A stretch of 64,000 bases of DNA from Oegoconia quadripuncta. Lineage: Eukaryota; Arthropoda; Insecta; Lepidoptera; Autostichidae. The notes beneath the pieces were generated by a model, which made no database searches, was not told the DNA's origin, and worked only from the letters and a program-made list of their open reading frames with translations. Location: assembly GCA_949316235.1 (NCBI GenBank), contig OX438748.1, positions 22,251,575 to 22,315,574 of the forward strand, given 5' to 3'. A program made the position numbers and the translations under genes. Below, piece after piece: positions 10,604-20,428 of the stretch (its first letter is position 1; each line of letters begins with the position of its first letter).

Positions 10604-10735
10604 ATAAGGTCTTTGGACAGCGCCATCTATGTCCACAGTAAGCATCTAGGCTTGTATTATGGATACCAGATGGTTGATAAACTACACAAATACATTTTTT
10701 TTTGTAAATATATACATGTACTCGTATTAATGAAA
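10600..10735 (-). repeat. SINE-A copy 3, tail part
   Basis: Family tail (gcgccatctatgtccacagt, ggataccagatggttgata) on the minus strand, sharing the AAT tract with repeat D. The tRNA head is missing. Confidence 0.85.
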
Positions 10736-10764
10736 AACATGTATATGCCAAAACGGCTTATCCG

Positions 10765-10890
10765 ATTTCAAAGTGCATGGTGTCGTTAGATTCGTCTTGA
10801 TCACTGAAGTGTCATAGGATACATTTTATGGTGAAAAATCCAACATGGCGCCCGCAAAATACAAAATAATGCTGTCGGGCTTTTGGTTTT
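10765..10890. repeat. Repeat F copy 1
   Basis: aagtgcatggtgtcgttaga, gtcataggatacattttatg, ccaacatggcgcccgcaaaa, ctgtcgggctttt. Related copies at 45740-45960, 56330-56470 and 58760-58990. Class unknown. Confidence 0.6.
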
Positions 10891-10904
10891 TTTTTTTGTT
10901 TTCT

Positions 10905-11215
10905 TTTTTATGCACAACGGGTTGGTACTTGACCTCAATCACATTTGATGTTAAGTGAAGATGAGGTCGAAGGTGGAAGCGTACTGACCCGGAAACCCCA
11001 ACACATTTGGGGGACTGGCTATCTTATCTCTGACAACCGGAACACAACAATGCTATTAACATTGCTGCTTGGCGGCAGATTTAGATAAGATGGTGGTAGC
11101 TAGCCAGGCGGACATTTAAAATGCCCTACCACCAACCAAACCGAGTACTTAAACATGTACCCCGCTGGGGATCGAACCCGCGACCTCCAAATCGTAAACC
11201 CAATGTTGTTTACAT
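10905..11215 (-). repeat. SINE-C copy 6, nearly complete
   Basis: T-rich left end (A tail), all middle modules present, head to gttgtttacat at the right. Confidence 0.9.
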
Positions 11216-11975
11216 AGTTTTTAAATACTTAAATGTTACTATTATTAAATACCTGTATAGCTACTGTAAACAGAACCAACCCTTTCTCATAAGTGAATGC
11301 GGGCGGAAACAGCATTTGTTTACACAGCGGGAGTCTACGGATCGAATGACGAATTTAGATAAATATACAATAATTGTATTTATAACGTTATAGATGATTG
11401 AGCTTGTGATTTAATTCTACGTGATATTAAAGTTATCATAGCCATATGAGCCTTTAGACCCATTGCTACAGACAACGATAAAAATTAGCGTTTCAATGCT
11501 AAAAATTAAGCGTTTAGCGTAGTTTGCGTGTGTTAAACGTACCACGTTCGAAGTATATTATGGTAACTGGATACGTTTATCCATACGTCATAGAAGTTTA
11601 TATCCCCTTATCCTTACTTCTAGGGCGCTAGTTGTTAGGCTTACCAAATGGAAAATTTAAAAGTCGGGTGAAAAAGTCTGATTTCCATTGTGAAATCCTT
11701 CGAAATTTCTCGCAAACGTAATTTTGTGGAGAAACGTCACACTGCGAAACATTTTGTAGAACAGTACCTAATTAAAGAAAATAACTTGCTGAAAAAGTTA
11801 TCTTCGCAAAGTAAAAATGTGAAAAGTACTTGAATTGATTTTTGTGAATAGTCTATTCTAAGGAAAATTATTTTTTTACTTTTGTAAATTTTTAACAAAA
11901 AAGATCTAAAAAATTTAAAAAAATCCTAAGATTTCCTGAGATTTTCAAAATCCGGCCGCAATCCTGAGAAGAACA
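11216..11975. other. No gene seen
   Basis: AT-rich. No conserved reading frame, known repeat boundary or RNA recognised. Confidence 0.5.
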
Positions 11976-12190
11976 AATCCTTTATTGTTATCGTTAACTG
12001 GATAAGCGTTTGACCACAATCTCACCTGATGGGAAGTGACGATGTGGCCGAAGATGAAGATCATCAGTAAGATGCCAATTGACCCCGCTCTTGAAGATCC
12101 CAAGGTTGTAGGATTCAGGGAAGACTGACGCCGGAAGGGAGTTCCATGCCTTGGCTGTTCGCATTATGAATGAAGAGTCGAGCCTCTTAT
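11976..12190 (-). pseudogene. LINE C-terminal remnant
   Basis: The minus strand encodes a degraded version of the block seen intact at 45430-45590 (AKAWNSLPASVFPESYNLGI). The flanking 3' module ccacaatctcacctgatggg recurs at 33230, 35590, 45590 and 57530. 5'-truncated. Confidence 0.65.
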
Positions 12191-13122
12191 TGCGAATGTT
12201 CGGTAGTTAACCACATACTGAGCTATGGTAACCCTACTTCTTACCAAATCGATCGATCGCTTACTTTTAACGTGGTACGAGGGGCGACGAAACAGTTAAT
12301 GGTTCTCTACCAGGCCCAACTCGTGTATGGAATCCTGCTGTCACCGCTGGGATAGCTAGGTCAAGTTAGTAATTCCACCTAATGTCTATCAGATTAATCT
12401 TGATAAGTAAAGCAGCTACAATGCGCGCTCTTCAGATGCTTTAAGAAAATTAATTTACTTCAAGTGATTACTTTGAGCCTTTTTTTTACGAATTAAAGAA
12501 GAAGTTTAATCATGAGATATACCGAATGAGTTTTTTTACCGCAAGGAAAAAAATAGGACATATTAGGTAAGTGAAATAGAAGTTAAATTAAATTAAATTT
12601 AAGTTAAATTAAATCTGCGGTGACCACAAAGTTTGTAGTCAATGGGATGTCACTGTGAATTCGGATGCGAGTTGTGCCTATGGGCTGACGGCATAACTTA
12701 GCCGACCGAAAAACGTTGCGAAATTTCCCGAACACAGCCCATCCGAGATGAAAATAAAGTAGACTTTAATCTTGTCGATTGTAGTAGCACCATCAATACT
12801 TGCTTGAGATCGCCTAAATTTTAAGGCCATCCATCTAAATGGAGTTACTATTTTAAAAACACTAGATAGCGTCCTTGTCATCAAAATCGGCCTTCTGTTA
12901 TCATATCTTTACCCGAGCATCTGTAAGTATTTATATATCTAATCATACAGATAATATAGCTAGGTAATATTTGAGTAAATCATTGAAGGTTGTACCATAT
13001 CCTTTGCCTGGAGGCCGGCCGGCACCACATAAGTAACTTCCACTAACCAAGATTTAATGTTTGCCTATTTGTTTACTGGTATCAAGGACAAGAGAACCAG
13101 AGAATATTACATCTTAGTATAA
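12191..13122. other. No gene seen
   Basis: No recognised feature, apart from a 9-11 bp AAATTAAATT/AAGTTAAATT direct repetition near 12580-12615. The stretch 13123-13153 (cagattactaataagttact) is repeated at 43757-43785. Confidence 0.45.
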
Positions 13123-13157
13123 CCACAGATTACTAATAAGTTACTAAAGTAAGTATA

Positions 13158-13492
13158 ACCGCCTCCGTGGCTCAATGTAAACAACATTGGGTTTACGATT
13201 CGGAGGTCGCGGGTTCGTTCCCCAGCGGGGTACATGTTTAAGTACTCGGTTTGGTTGGTGGTAGGGCATTTTAAATATCCGCCTGGCTAGCTACCACCAT
13301 CTTATCTAAATCTGCCGCCAAGCAGCAATGTTAATAGCGGCAATGTTAAATGTGTTGGGGTTGTCAGAGAAAAGATAGTCAGTCCCCCGAATGTGATGGG
13401 GCTTCCGGGTCAGTACGCTTCCACCTTCGACCTCATCTTCACTTAACATCAGGTGTGATTAAGGTCAAGTACAAACCTGTTGTGCATAAAAA
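13158..13492 (+). repeat. SINE-C copy 7, full length
   Basis: Head ccgcctccgtggctcaatgt, B-box ggttcgttcccc, all middle modules, terminal cctgttgtgcataaaaaa. About 335 bp: a reference for the family's length. Confidence 0.92.
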
Positions 13493-13732
13493 ATAAATAA
13501 TATATGAGTATGCTATAAGTAAGCTGAGTTCTTACACTAATATTTATGAATTTGAGGTCGAAAGAGACCTCAAAAGTTGAGGAGTTTAGGCTGAAGGTTT
13601 GGACTCGTTAGGAGAGATGAAAGGTACTTAACGAGACGAGTGCTAAGTATGAATGTGGAAGGATATAGAGGCTGAGGAAGACCGAAGGTGTGGGTAATGA
13701 TATGTCTGTGGTGGGTAATGATATGTCTGTGA

Positions 13733-14268
13733 AAGATGCATCGCAATATATTTACGAAAACTTAATGTACGTAAGAAAGAATCTGTATTTGTTTAGGAAA
13801 AATTGTGAAATACACAATGTTAATACAAGATATAAAAATAAACTTGCTGTCCATAGCAGTCGCTTACACAAAGTCACTAAGTCATTCAAGGGACAATGTA
13901 TACGCTTTTACAATAAGGTTCCGGTAGACATTCAAAATTTGCCTTTAAATAAATTTAAAACAACCATTAAACGGAAACTATGTGCCAAAGGCTATTATAA
14001 AATTTCTGACTATCTGGATGATAAGAATGCGTGGACATGAACCGCTCGCCATTATCCAGTATATTTTATTCTTATTTTCTTTGTCGAATCATAAATTATA
14101 CAATTAGGTATTGACTTATTTAAAAAGAGCAACCCTGGAGTTTCTTGCTCGTTCTTCTCTGGGGAGACTGCCTAGTGAATGAGCGATAACTGTATGTCAT
14201 GACGATTTCAAATGTTATTCTTATAACTTACGAAATAAAAACATTTTTGATTTTTTTTTTTTGATTTG
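13733..14268 (+). pseudogene. LINE RT C-terminus, same family as 54172-55135
   Basis: The plus-strand frame 13690-14040 encodes a peptide with VNTRYKNKLA, QCIRFYNKVPVDIQNLPLNK and GYYKISDYLDDKNAWT, the C-terminus of a non-LTR RT of the type at 54172. It is followed by that family's 3' UTR (gagcaaccctggagtttctt, gttcttctctgggg) and an aataaaaacatttttga end. The upstream RT domain is absent. Confidence 0.8.
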
Positions 14269-14372
14269 AAAGAGGTGAGTACGGAGATGAAGGCTGATAG
14301 AGGAAAGTGGGAGAAAAAAAAAATGTGTTGTGTCGAGAACCCACCTAGCGTGGGATGAGGGCAGGAAGACTA

Positions 14373-14715
14373 AGGCCCGTAATAATAAACCAATCTCAAT
14401 ACAAGTCTTGAGGCTGTATCAACCGAGATGCGTTTAAGAAGTTGAAGCTATCTCAAGCACCGTGCTAATTTATAAACCAATCTTGAGGTCTACTCAGCTG
14501 AGATCACTTCTAAAGTATTCGCCTCAGCGGCGAATGAATGATAGTCTTGAGTTTCGTTTATTAATACGTGAAACTCGGCGCACCTCTCAAGTGAGTACTG
14601 CTTGAGTATTCACGTGCGTTTCAGGTCTCAAGTTAGGTTTATTAATCAACACGTTTACTTGAGACCGATCACAAGACTATTCTCAATCTTGAGAATGGTT
14701 TATTAATACGGGCCT
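14373..14715. mobile_element. MITE with CTCAAG-rich interior, copy 1 (complete)
   Basis: Terminal inverted repeats AGGCCCGTAATAATAAACCA / inverse, flanked by TA on both sides (14371-14372, 14716-14717), fitting a TA target duplication. The interior has many CTCAAG/CTTGAG/TCTCAA words in both orientations. Related copies at 44385-44637 and 61969-62690. No coding capacity. Confidence 0.8.
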
Positions 14716-14755
14716 TAGATGAGGTCGAAAGTGATCTTAACTTGAAAGGTCTTAC

Positions 14756-15577
14756 AATTGTCCATAAACCGCTTTCTTAACATTTCTTGCAAAGACAAAA
14801 TGTTCATAAAATATTATCTTGTATGTATTGTATGCAGACAAAACAAAAAAATATGTGAATGCAAATATTTCAAAACTGATCTTAAAAAAACAGTAAGTAA
14901 CCGAAAACCCGCTTATCCGGGCCGGTGTAAACGCGAACAAATATACCATAGACATATCGAGTTCCCGCCGCCCGCCGCGCTGTCAAAGTGACGTTTGTTT
15001 TGGCGCCAAAATACATAATGCTCAGTCAAACCCTGTTTGTTTTCTCTACAGCACATCACGGTAAACCGACCCACTCAAAATGTCCCTGTCAAATTCAATT
15101 TTACAATAATACCGTTCGATTTTATACCTTATTTTAGCAACAGAAGAGTTTTGAGGTTATGTTTCACATTTCACCATAGACAAAGAGATGTTGGTGCGTG
15201 TAATTCTATATTTTAGCCGCTAGAGATGGAAGGGTGAAAATGTAAACATATGCAAGTTATTTTAGTGAATTCGTCTTTGGTGTTCGTATGTTTAAAAAGT
15301 GGCGCCGACTCGAGCGATGGATGATTGACATTTTGATTATGACTATTTTTTTAGTTTTTGAGTTCGTAATGTCAGTCTAAATATGGATAACGTAAACTCG
15401 GGCAAAGGAAATCAGCAAGATGTTTATTTTAGTTTTGGTATCCGCCCTCATTGATTTCCTTAGCGACCAGTTAAAAGGGGTTATATCTATTTAAGAATCT
15501 ACGAGTAGTTGTAAATTGTAAAATAGCCTGGCATGCGAACTGGTTATATCCATAGATATTATCATTGAAAGAATCTT
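14756..15577. other. No gene; possibly unique intronic DNA
   Basis: No repeat or coding match recognised. It contains GC-rich patches (14960-14985) and a perfect 14-bp palindrome listed separately. Confidence 0.4.
14998..15011. promoter_or_regulatory. Perfect palindrome TTTTGGCGCCAAAA (E2F-like)
   Basis: The 14-bp palindrome contains TTTGGCGCCAAA, which fits the E2F consensus TTTSSCGC. It sits in the islet intron next to GC-rich sequence. Function is inferred from the motif only. Confidence 0.3.
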
Positions 15578-15745
15578 TTTTTTTTATGCATGACGGGTTC
15601 GTACTTGACCTCAATCACACCCGATCTTAAGTGAAAATGAGGTCGAAGGTGGAAGCGTACTGACCCGGAAACCCCAACACATTTGGGGGACTGGCTATCT
15701 TATCTCTGACAATCGGAACACAACAATGCTATTAACATTGCTGTT
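15578..15745 (-). repeat. SINE-C copy 8, 3' half
   Basis: T-rich left end through the cacaacaatgctattaacat module; the tRNA head half is missing. Confidence 0.88.
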
Positions 15746-15837
15746 TTTAGCATTTTTTTTTTAATTACATATAAAAGGTCATTTGCAATAATCAGTACTA
15801 ATATAAATTCTGTAGTCATGCGCGGGACCAAATCGTT

Positions 15838-15900
15838 GTTGAGATCTTTGGGGGAGGTCTTTGTCCAGCGGTGGACGTCTTTCGGCTGATGATAATCTGT
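15838..15900 (+). mobile_element. RTE-type LINE 3' end, short
   Basis: ggtctttgtccagcggtgga and cggctgatgat, the typical end of lepidopteran RTE-like LINEs. A longer version lies at 40050-40365. Confidence 0.6.
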
Positions 15901-16118
15901 TAGATATGGAAATCTGTCGTCATGAGAATATATTACAAATATGATTCTGTAGTCATGAGAATCTATTTCAAATGGGATTTTGTAGCCATAAGAATCAATC
16001 AGAAATGGAAATCTTTAGTCGTGATAATCTGTTAGAAATGATAAACTTTAAATAGACATAGAAATGGATATCACCAGACATGCGGACATGTAGAAATAGA
16101 TTTCTGCAAAGGACTTAC

Positions 16119-16308
16119 CTAGTATAATCTCTTTTACAATATGTTTTCCCGTCTCTGACGAAGCAAGTGCAGGACTCGTCGAGGAATTGCCTACATTCTT
16201 GACACTTCAGACAGGCCGCGTGCCATTCCAGGTCAGGTGCCACCCGCAGGATGTATTGGTCGTGGATCTGACCACCACATCCCACGCAGAGGGAGAGCCG
16301 AAGTTTCT
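16119..16308 (-). CDS. tup: Islet/tailup LIM-homeodomain factor, LIM1 exon (partial gene)
   Basis: A 190-bp internal exon on the minus strand. The acceptor is TTTTCCTTTCTCCACAG before 16308 and the donor is AG|GTAAGT after 16119. The peptide starts [20 protein letters not shown] and ends [10 protein letters not shown] plus a split Arg codon. All LIM1 ligands are present: Cys-x2-Cys, 18 residues, His-x2-Cys-x2-Cys-x2-Cys, 18 residues, Cys-x2-Asp. The [14 protein letters not shown] and [20 protein letters not shown] segments are near-identical to Islet proteins across animals and differ from Lhx1/3/6 types. The exon begins two bases into no new codon (phase xAG), so another coding exon lies upstream (to the right). 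An acceptor two bases downstream (after CACAGAG) is a less likely alternative. SINE-C copy 9 begins about 35 bp upstream of the acceptor. Confidence 0.97.
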
Positions 16309-16344
16309 CTGTGGAGAAAGGAAAATTGACCTTTAATACGTAAT

Positions 16345-16640
16345 ATCCGTGGCTCAATTGGATTTACGATTCGGAGGTCGCGGGTTCGATCCCCAGCGGG
16401 GTACATAATTTTAGTACTCGGTTTGGTTGGTGGTAGAGCATTTTAAATGTCCGCCTGGCTAACTACCACCATCTTATCTAAATCCGCCGTCAAAACAGCA
16501 ATGTTAATAGCATTGTTGTGTGCCGGTTGTCAGGGATAAGATAGCCAGTCCCCCAAATAAAATGGGGTTTCCGGGTCAGTACGTTACCACCTTCGGCCTC
16601 ATCTTCACTTAACATCAGGTGTGATTAAGGTCAAAATAAG
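16345..16640 (+). repeat. SINE-C copy 9, next to the islet LIM1 acceptor
   Basis: Slightly truncated head (ccgtggctcaat, then a deletion), B-box ggttcgatcccc, and all 3' modules to ggtgtgattaaggtcaaa. It is antisense to islet and starts about 35 bp upstream of the exon, so the branch-point region may be SINE-derived. Confidence 0.9.
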
Positions 16641-16889
16641 TGTATGTGGGAACGCGTCTGACTGTTGTTTTATTTTGAAAACCTACGATTAAGTGAGAGA
16701 GGGGTTGCGCTGAAAACCAGCGCTGTCAATTGCCATACGACATATTAGCAGCAAATGCTGCTGACGCCCAATCCTTTTGCCACAAATACATTTAATTATG
16801 CAAAATGTTATACCTACGAAATTTTCTATATTTATTGGCAATAAATACTTTTTCCTTCTTTCTCGTGCATAAAAAAAATCGAATAGGTA

Positions 16890-17123
16890 TATAAATAAAT
16901 ATTTCGGACACTTACACCAATCATCTAGTCCCACCAAACTAAGCAAAGCTTGTACTATGGATACTAGATAACTGATAAATATACATAAATATTTATATGA
17001 ACATCCATGACTCAGGAATAAATGTTCACATTCATCACACAAACATTTACCCGTCGCGGGATTCGAACCCGCAACCGTTGGTTTCGCTGACAGGGTCACT
17101 ATCCACTACACCAATCGGTCGTC
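16890..17123 (-). repeat. SINE-B copy 2, full length
   Basis: Minus strand: head GACGACCGATTGGTGTAGTG, B-box GGTTCGAATCCC, GACGGGTAAATGTTTGTGTG, tail with GGGACTAGATGATTGGTGTA. Confidence 0.92.
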
Positions 17124-17735
17124 GAATATAATAATATTGTCGAATAGATAGATCCGTAGACAAACGAATGACACCGACACAGCCCAGCGGATTATTAAGT
17201 TGAAGTGGGCAGTATCCAGTATAAGCGTACGGTAGTGCACCTATGTAACACGCAGACGGTCCAAAGGTTGAAGTTTGCGGTTGAGCATACCTATACATAC
17301 TACATAACAGCCTTAACACGTGCCCAGTGTTGGAGTTAGCGGGCATAGTGCAGATTGATGGATTTGTACCAGACCCCTAGTCTCGACAACGGTCGATGTT
17401 TTTAAGCTTGTCGCGGTACTGCGAGCGCTCAGCTGCTGTAGGAAGAAGTAGGTATTGGGCGCCGCGCCGTAGAGAGAGGATGAGGTTTCCGGCCCCTACC
17501 AGGACTGCAGCCACTGATGAACGATGAAGAGGGTGAAGGACAGGAAGAAGGTATAGGCACTTGTAAAACTTAATAATGATATAATAATTTAAAGAAAGAA
17601 ATAAAAGGAAAAAGAAAAGAATAGTTTAGTTCGCAAGCTGCGTCAAGACTGACTAGTTTTTGATAATAATTTAGAATTCAGAATTTTGAATAATGTTCCA
17701 AAAAAGAAAACGCCAAAGAGATTACCGAAAAGAAG
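17124..17735. other. No gene seen
   Basis: Includes a moderately GC-rich stretch (17390-17520) without a recognised domain, and A-rich sequence at 17580-17620. Confidence 0.45.
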
Positions 17736-17739
17736 ACAG

Positions 17740-18015
17740 AATTTAGAAGAGGTTGTACACCTCGCTACAAGCTCCCACTGTAGGCTACCAATTTCCCTCC
17801 GGGAACGGGCCTCCCATTGTAAGGGGGGGACGGGGGGGGGACGGGGGGACGACGACCTGGAACCGCTTATGCCACGTCCCCGTCGGCTACCGTTTTAGGT
17901 AACACTCATATTAAAGTGCCACTATTGGTCACCCATCCAAGAACTGACCGCGCTAGACATTGCTTAACTTCGTTAATCGATAACGAATAGCGAATGCGAC
18001 TGCACCGGGAGTGCT
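17740..18015 (-). repeat. 5S rRNA-derived SINE, copy 3, with G-rich insertion
   Basis: The 5S-like part on the minus strand (17930-18000) reads cgattaacgaagttaagcaa. A G-rich block (17820-17860) with gacgacctggaaccgc sits at the same place as in copy 2. That suggests the G-rich piece may be a regular part of one subfamily rather than an independent insertion in each copy. Confidence 0.6.
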
Positions 18016-18409
18016 TCATAATCACGGAAAGCTACTAAAAGGATTTTGTTGAGGTTTTCATAATATTTAATTAGGTTCGGACTAACATTTTGCTAGGTAA
18101 CTAATTAAAATAACAAAATACGATAGAGTATGTAACAAGTAGGTATAACGTAAGAATAAAAACAGTGTTTTTTGTAATGCTTATCCTTTTGAACAGGCAA
18201 AGGGTTCAAAGCCCATACAGCCAATTCTTTTTATCCAAGCGAATGGAGTCGGTTCGGAAACCTAGATGTAAATAATGCATAATCTTCTTTTTACGATCAA
18301 CTCCCGATCCCATAAGACACAAAGGATCAACAACCACAAACCTTTATTTCGCAAACATGCCTCAAAAGACATATTTTAAATGACAATTGAATAAATTATC
18401 AGTCACGGC

Positions 18410-18455
18410 TAAAATCGATAGCTTGGGAGTGGGCGTGGTTATAATAGACCCCGCC
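18410..18455. promoter_or_regulatory. Short motif-rich stretch (DRE-like and KLF-like)
   Basis: aatcgatag (close to the TATCGATA DREF site) lies 10 bp from gggagtgggcgtgg (CACCC/KLF-type) and an A/T motif (ttataatag). It is not part of any repeat I recognise. A speculative enhancer or promoter patch upstream of the islet LIM1 exon. Confidence 0.2.
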
Positions 18456-18834
18456 TTGTGTGCTTCCGACACTGTGTGACTATACACGTCTCTGTCTAAC
18501 TACATCATCTCTTTTCACAATAAAACGGATCTAGAATAACTAGTGCTGCAATTTTTACAAAATATTCTATTTTTGTCACTGTTAGTATTGTTTTATATTT
18601 CCGGGGTCACACACAGATTAATATCCAATAGAGGTCCAATACTGGACTTAATTTCTTCCGTAGAGCGTTTTGCATTACTTTGGGAGGATTTGCCCAACAT
18701 TGGGCAGGCGGGTTGGCGATCAGAGGTTTTTTTGAGAAATCCTCACCAATGACACTTCAGCTCATTATTGGTGTAATACTTAGGCCCTGAAGATTGAAAG
18801 CGAATTTGAGTTGACAAATTTGAGACCATATTTT

Positions 18835-19067
18835 GACGACCTGTTTGGTGTAGTGGTTAGAGACTCTGCTGCTATACCAAAAGGTCGCGGGTTCGAATCC
18901 CGCTAGGGGCTTAAGATAAATACAGACATTTATTTACAAAAAAAAATATTTGTCCAGTTTATCAACCACCTGGTTTCCATAATACAAGCCTAGTTGCGCT
19001 TAGTATGGAACTAGATGGCGCTGTGTGTATGTGCAAAGATATTTATTTATATTTTATTTATATTTTG
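18835..19067 (+). repeat. SINE-A copy 4
   Basis: Head gacgacctgtttggtgtagt, B-box ggttcgaatccc, tail ctagatggcgctgtgtgtat. A short deletion after the head (ggggcttaagataaatacag). Confidence 0.92.
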
Positions 19068-19302
19068 TAAGTAAAACAGTATCTCAAGTGTTAACTCAAG
19101 TCCTACCTCTATCTTGAGGCCGCTCTACGAGGCCTATATTGTTGTTCATGAAACGCATCTTAACTTCGCTTAACATAACTTAACATCGCGGTTACACGGT
19201 GAAATTAGTTGCTAGACATTAGTTTTATCAAAAAATTGCGCATGGTATGAAACTAATCCAGTGTCATGAAATTAATGCATGCATTATAAAACTTGAAGGT
19301 CA

Positions 19303-19530
19303 ACCGCCTCCGTGGCTCAATGTAAACAACATTGGGTTCGCGATTCGGAGGTCGCGGGTTCGATCCCCAGCGGGGTACATGTTTAAGTACTCGGTTTGGT
19401 TTGTGGTAGGGCATTGTAAATGTCCGCCTGACCAGGCTGGTGGTAGCTGACCAGCTACCACCATCTTATCTAAATCTGCCGCCAAGCAGCAATGTTAATG
19501 GCATTGTTGTGTTCCGGTTGTCAGAGATCA
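19303..19530 (+). repeat. SINE-C copy 10, 3'-truncated
   Basis: Complete head and middle, including an internal duplication of the ccagctaccacc region near 19430-19460. It ends in gttgtcagagatca, where a LINE end begins. Confidence 0.88.
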
Positions 19531-19690
19531 GGATACAAAACAATGCAAATACACTTTATTGCATAACAGAAAATAAAATACAGTTTCAGAAAAGTGGTAA
19601 GAATAGAATGTACAATTTGGCGACCTTATCACTAAAAGAGATCTCTTTCAGGCTATCTTTGGGTATAACGACAGTACATTTGAAATGGGT
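19531..19690 (-). mobile_element. LINE 3' end, inverted relative to 5775
   Basis: atacactttattgca, tacaatttggcgaccttatc and agagatctctttcaggc are the inverse of the LINE tail at 5800-5910. No coding remains. Confidence 0.7.
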
Positions 19691-19993
19691 AGGTTGTGCG
19701 GTATTAAATAGGGTTGCAGATACAAACTACGTGAGCAACCTGAGGTGCATAAAAAAAACAATCAGAAAGCGAATCCTATATCGCGCTAACGAAGTTTTCT
19801 CAAGACAATGCATATATCCAAGACGCCACTTATAATGGTCGGACCGCGGTCCCAGGGCAACACCAACAGCCCGGTGGAAGATGGTGATGACGGTGGTGAT
19901 AATCGTATTTGGTTGATAGGCAATAAGCGAGTTTTTTTCTAATGATGGTGATGAATCTAATCCCGACTAATATTTTTAAAATGCGAAAGTTCG

Positions 19994-19994
19994 C

Positions 19995-20072
<78 letters not shown>

Positions 20073-20084
20073 GTGTGTGTGTGT
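19994..20084. repeat. (GT)n microsatellite
   Basis: About 90 bp of almost uninterrupted GT dinucleotides, with single interruptions. Confidence 0.98.
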
Positions 20085-20221
20085 ATTATAGTATTGTTAC
20101 CCCTTCACGCCTAAACGGCTGGACAGATTAGATTGTAATTTTAGTTGGTAGACAACTTAGGGCCTGGATTAACATAAGTGGCTGTTTCCTGTAGGATAGG
20201 TATAATTAGTGGGATTGCTAT

Positions 20222-20240
20222 TGAGTCATAGAGTGACTCA
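20222..20240. promoter_or_regulatory. Inverted pair of AP-1 consensus sites
   Basis: TGAGTCA and TGACTCA are separated by 5 bp (TAGAG). Each is an exact AP-1/CRE-like bZIP site, and the two form a short inverted repeat. It lies between the GT microsatellite and a MITE. Motif evidence only. Confidence 0.3.
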
Positions 20241-20428
20241 TTTTGTTGTAAAACCAATTCTACGACAAAGTCACAGATAACAGCTAGTTTATTAACATTT
20301 TAGGTAATCCAAAAACTCCACAACATTCCTAGCTCCAGTATAGCAACACCAATACTCCAGTCGGTCTGTCGTTTCAGTCTAGCTGAAGCGAGTGGCGGAG
20401 AGGGATGTCTGTCCAGTCCAGCTCTGCA

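Larger units (their letters stand above)
13560..14755 (+). pseudogene. RTE-like LINE C-terminus, split by two insertions
   Basis: Pieces 13560-13732, 14266-14372 and 14716-14755 read as one degraded LINE C-terminal end: aggctgaggaagaccgaagg, then gatagaggaaagtgggag, then gatgaggtcgaaagtg. This resembles the basic Gly-Arg-Pro-rich and Asp-Arg-x-x-Trp-rich end of RTE-type polyproteins. It is interrupted by a second LINE (13733-14268) and by a MITE (14373-14715). A 21-bp unit gtgggtaatgatatgtctgtg is tandemly doubled at 13689-13730. Confidence 0.55.
2104..16118 (-). other. tup: Islet intron between LIM1 and LIM2 exons (about 14.0 kb)
   Basis: Bounded by a GTAAGT donor at 16118-16113 and a TTTCAG acceptor at 2109-2104 on the minus strand. 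The split codon AG|G gives Arg, in the position where the two LIM domains of Islet proteins are joined. The interval is filled with retroposons and DNA transposons listed separately; no extra exon was recognised in it. Confidence 0.88.

Noticed and set aside
18835..18912. tRNA-like sequence with B-box GGTTCGAATCCC (and similar ones in every SINE head)
   Set aside because: The heads recur at many sites with the same downstream SINE body, the cloverleaf arms are degraded, and the 3' end continues into the SINE instead of ending.
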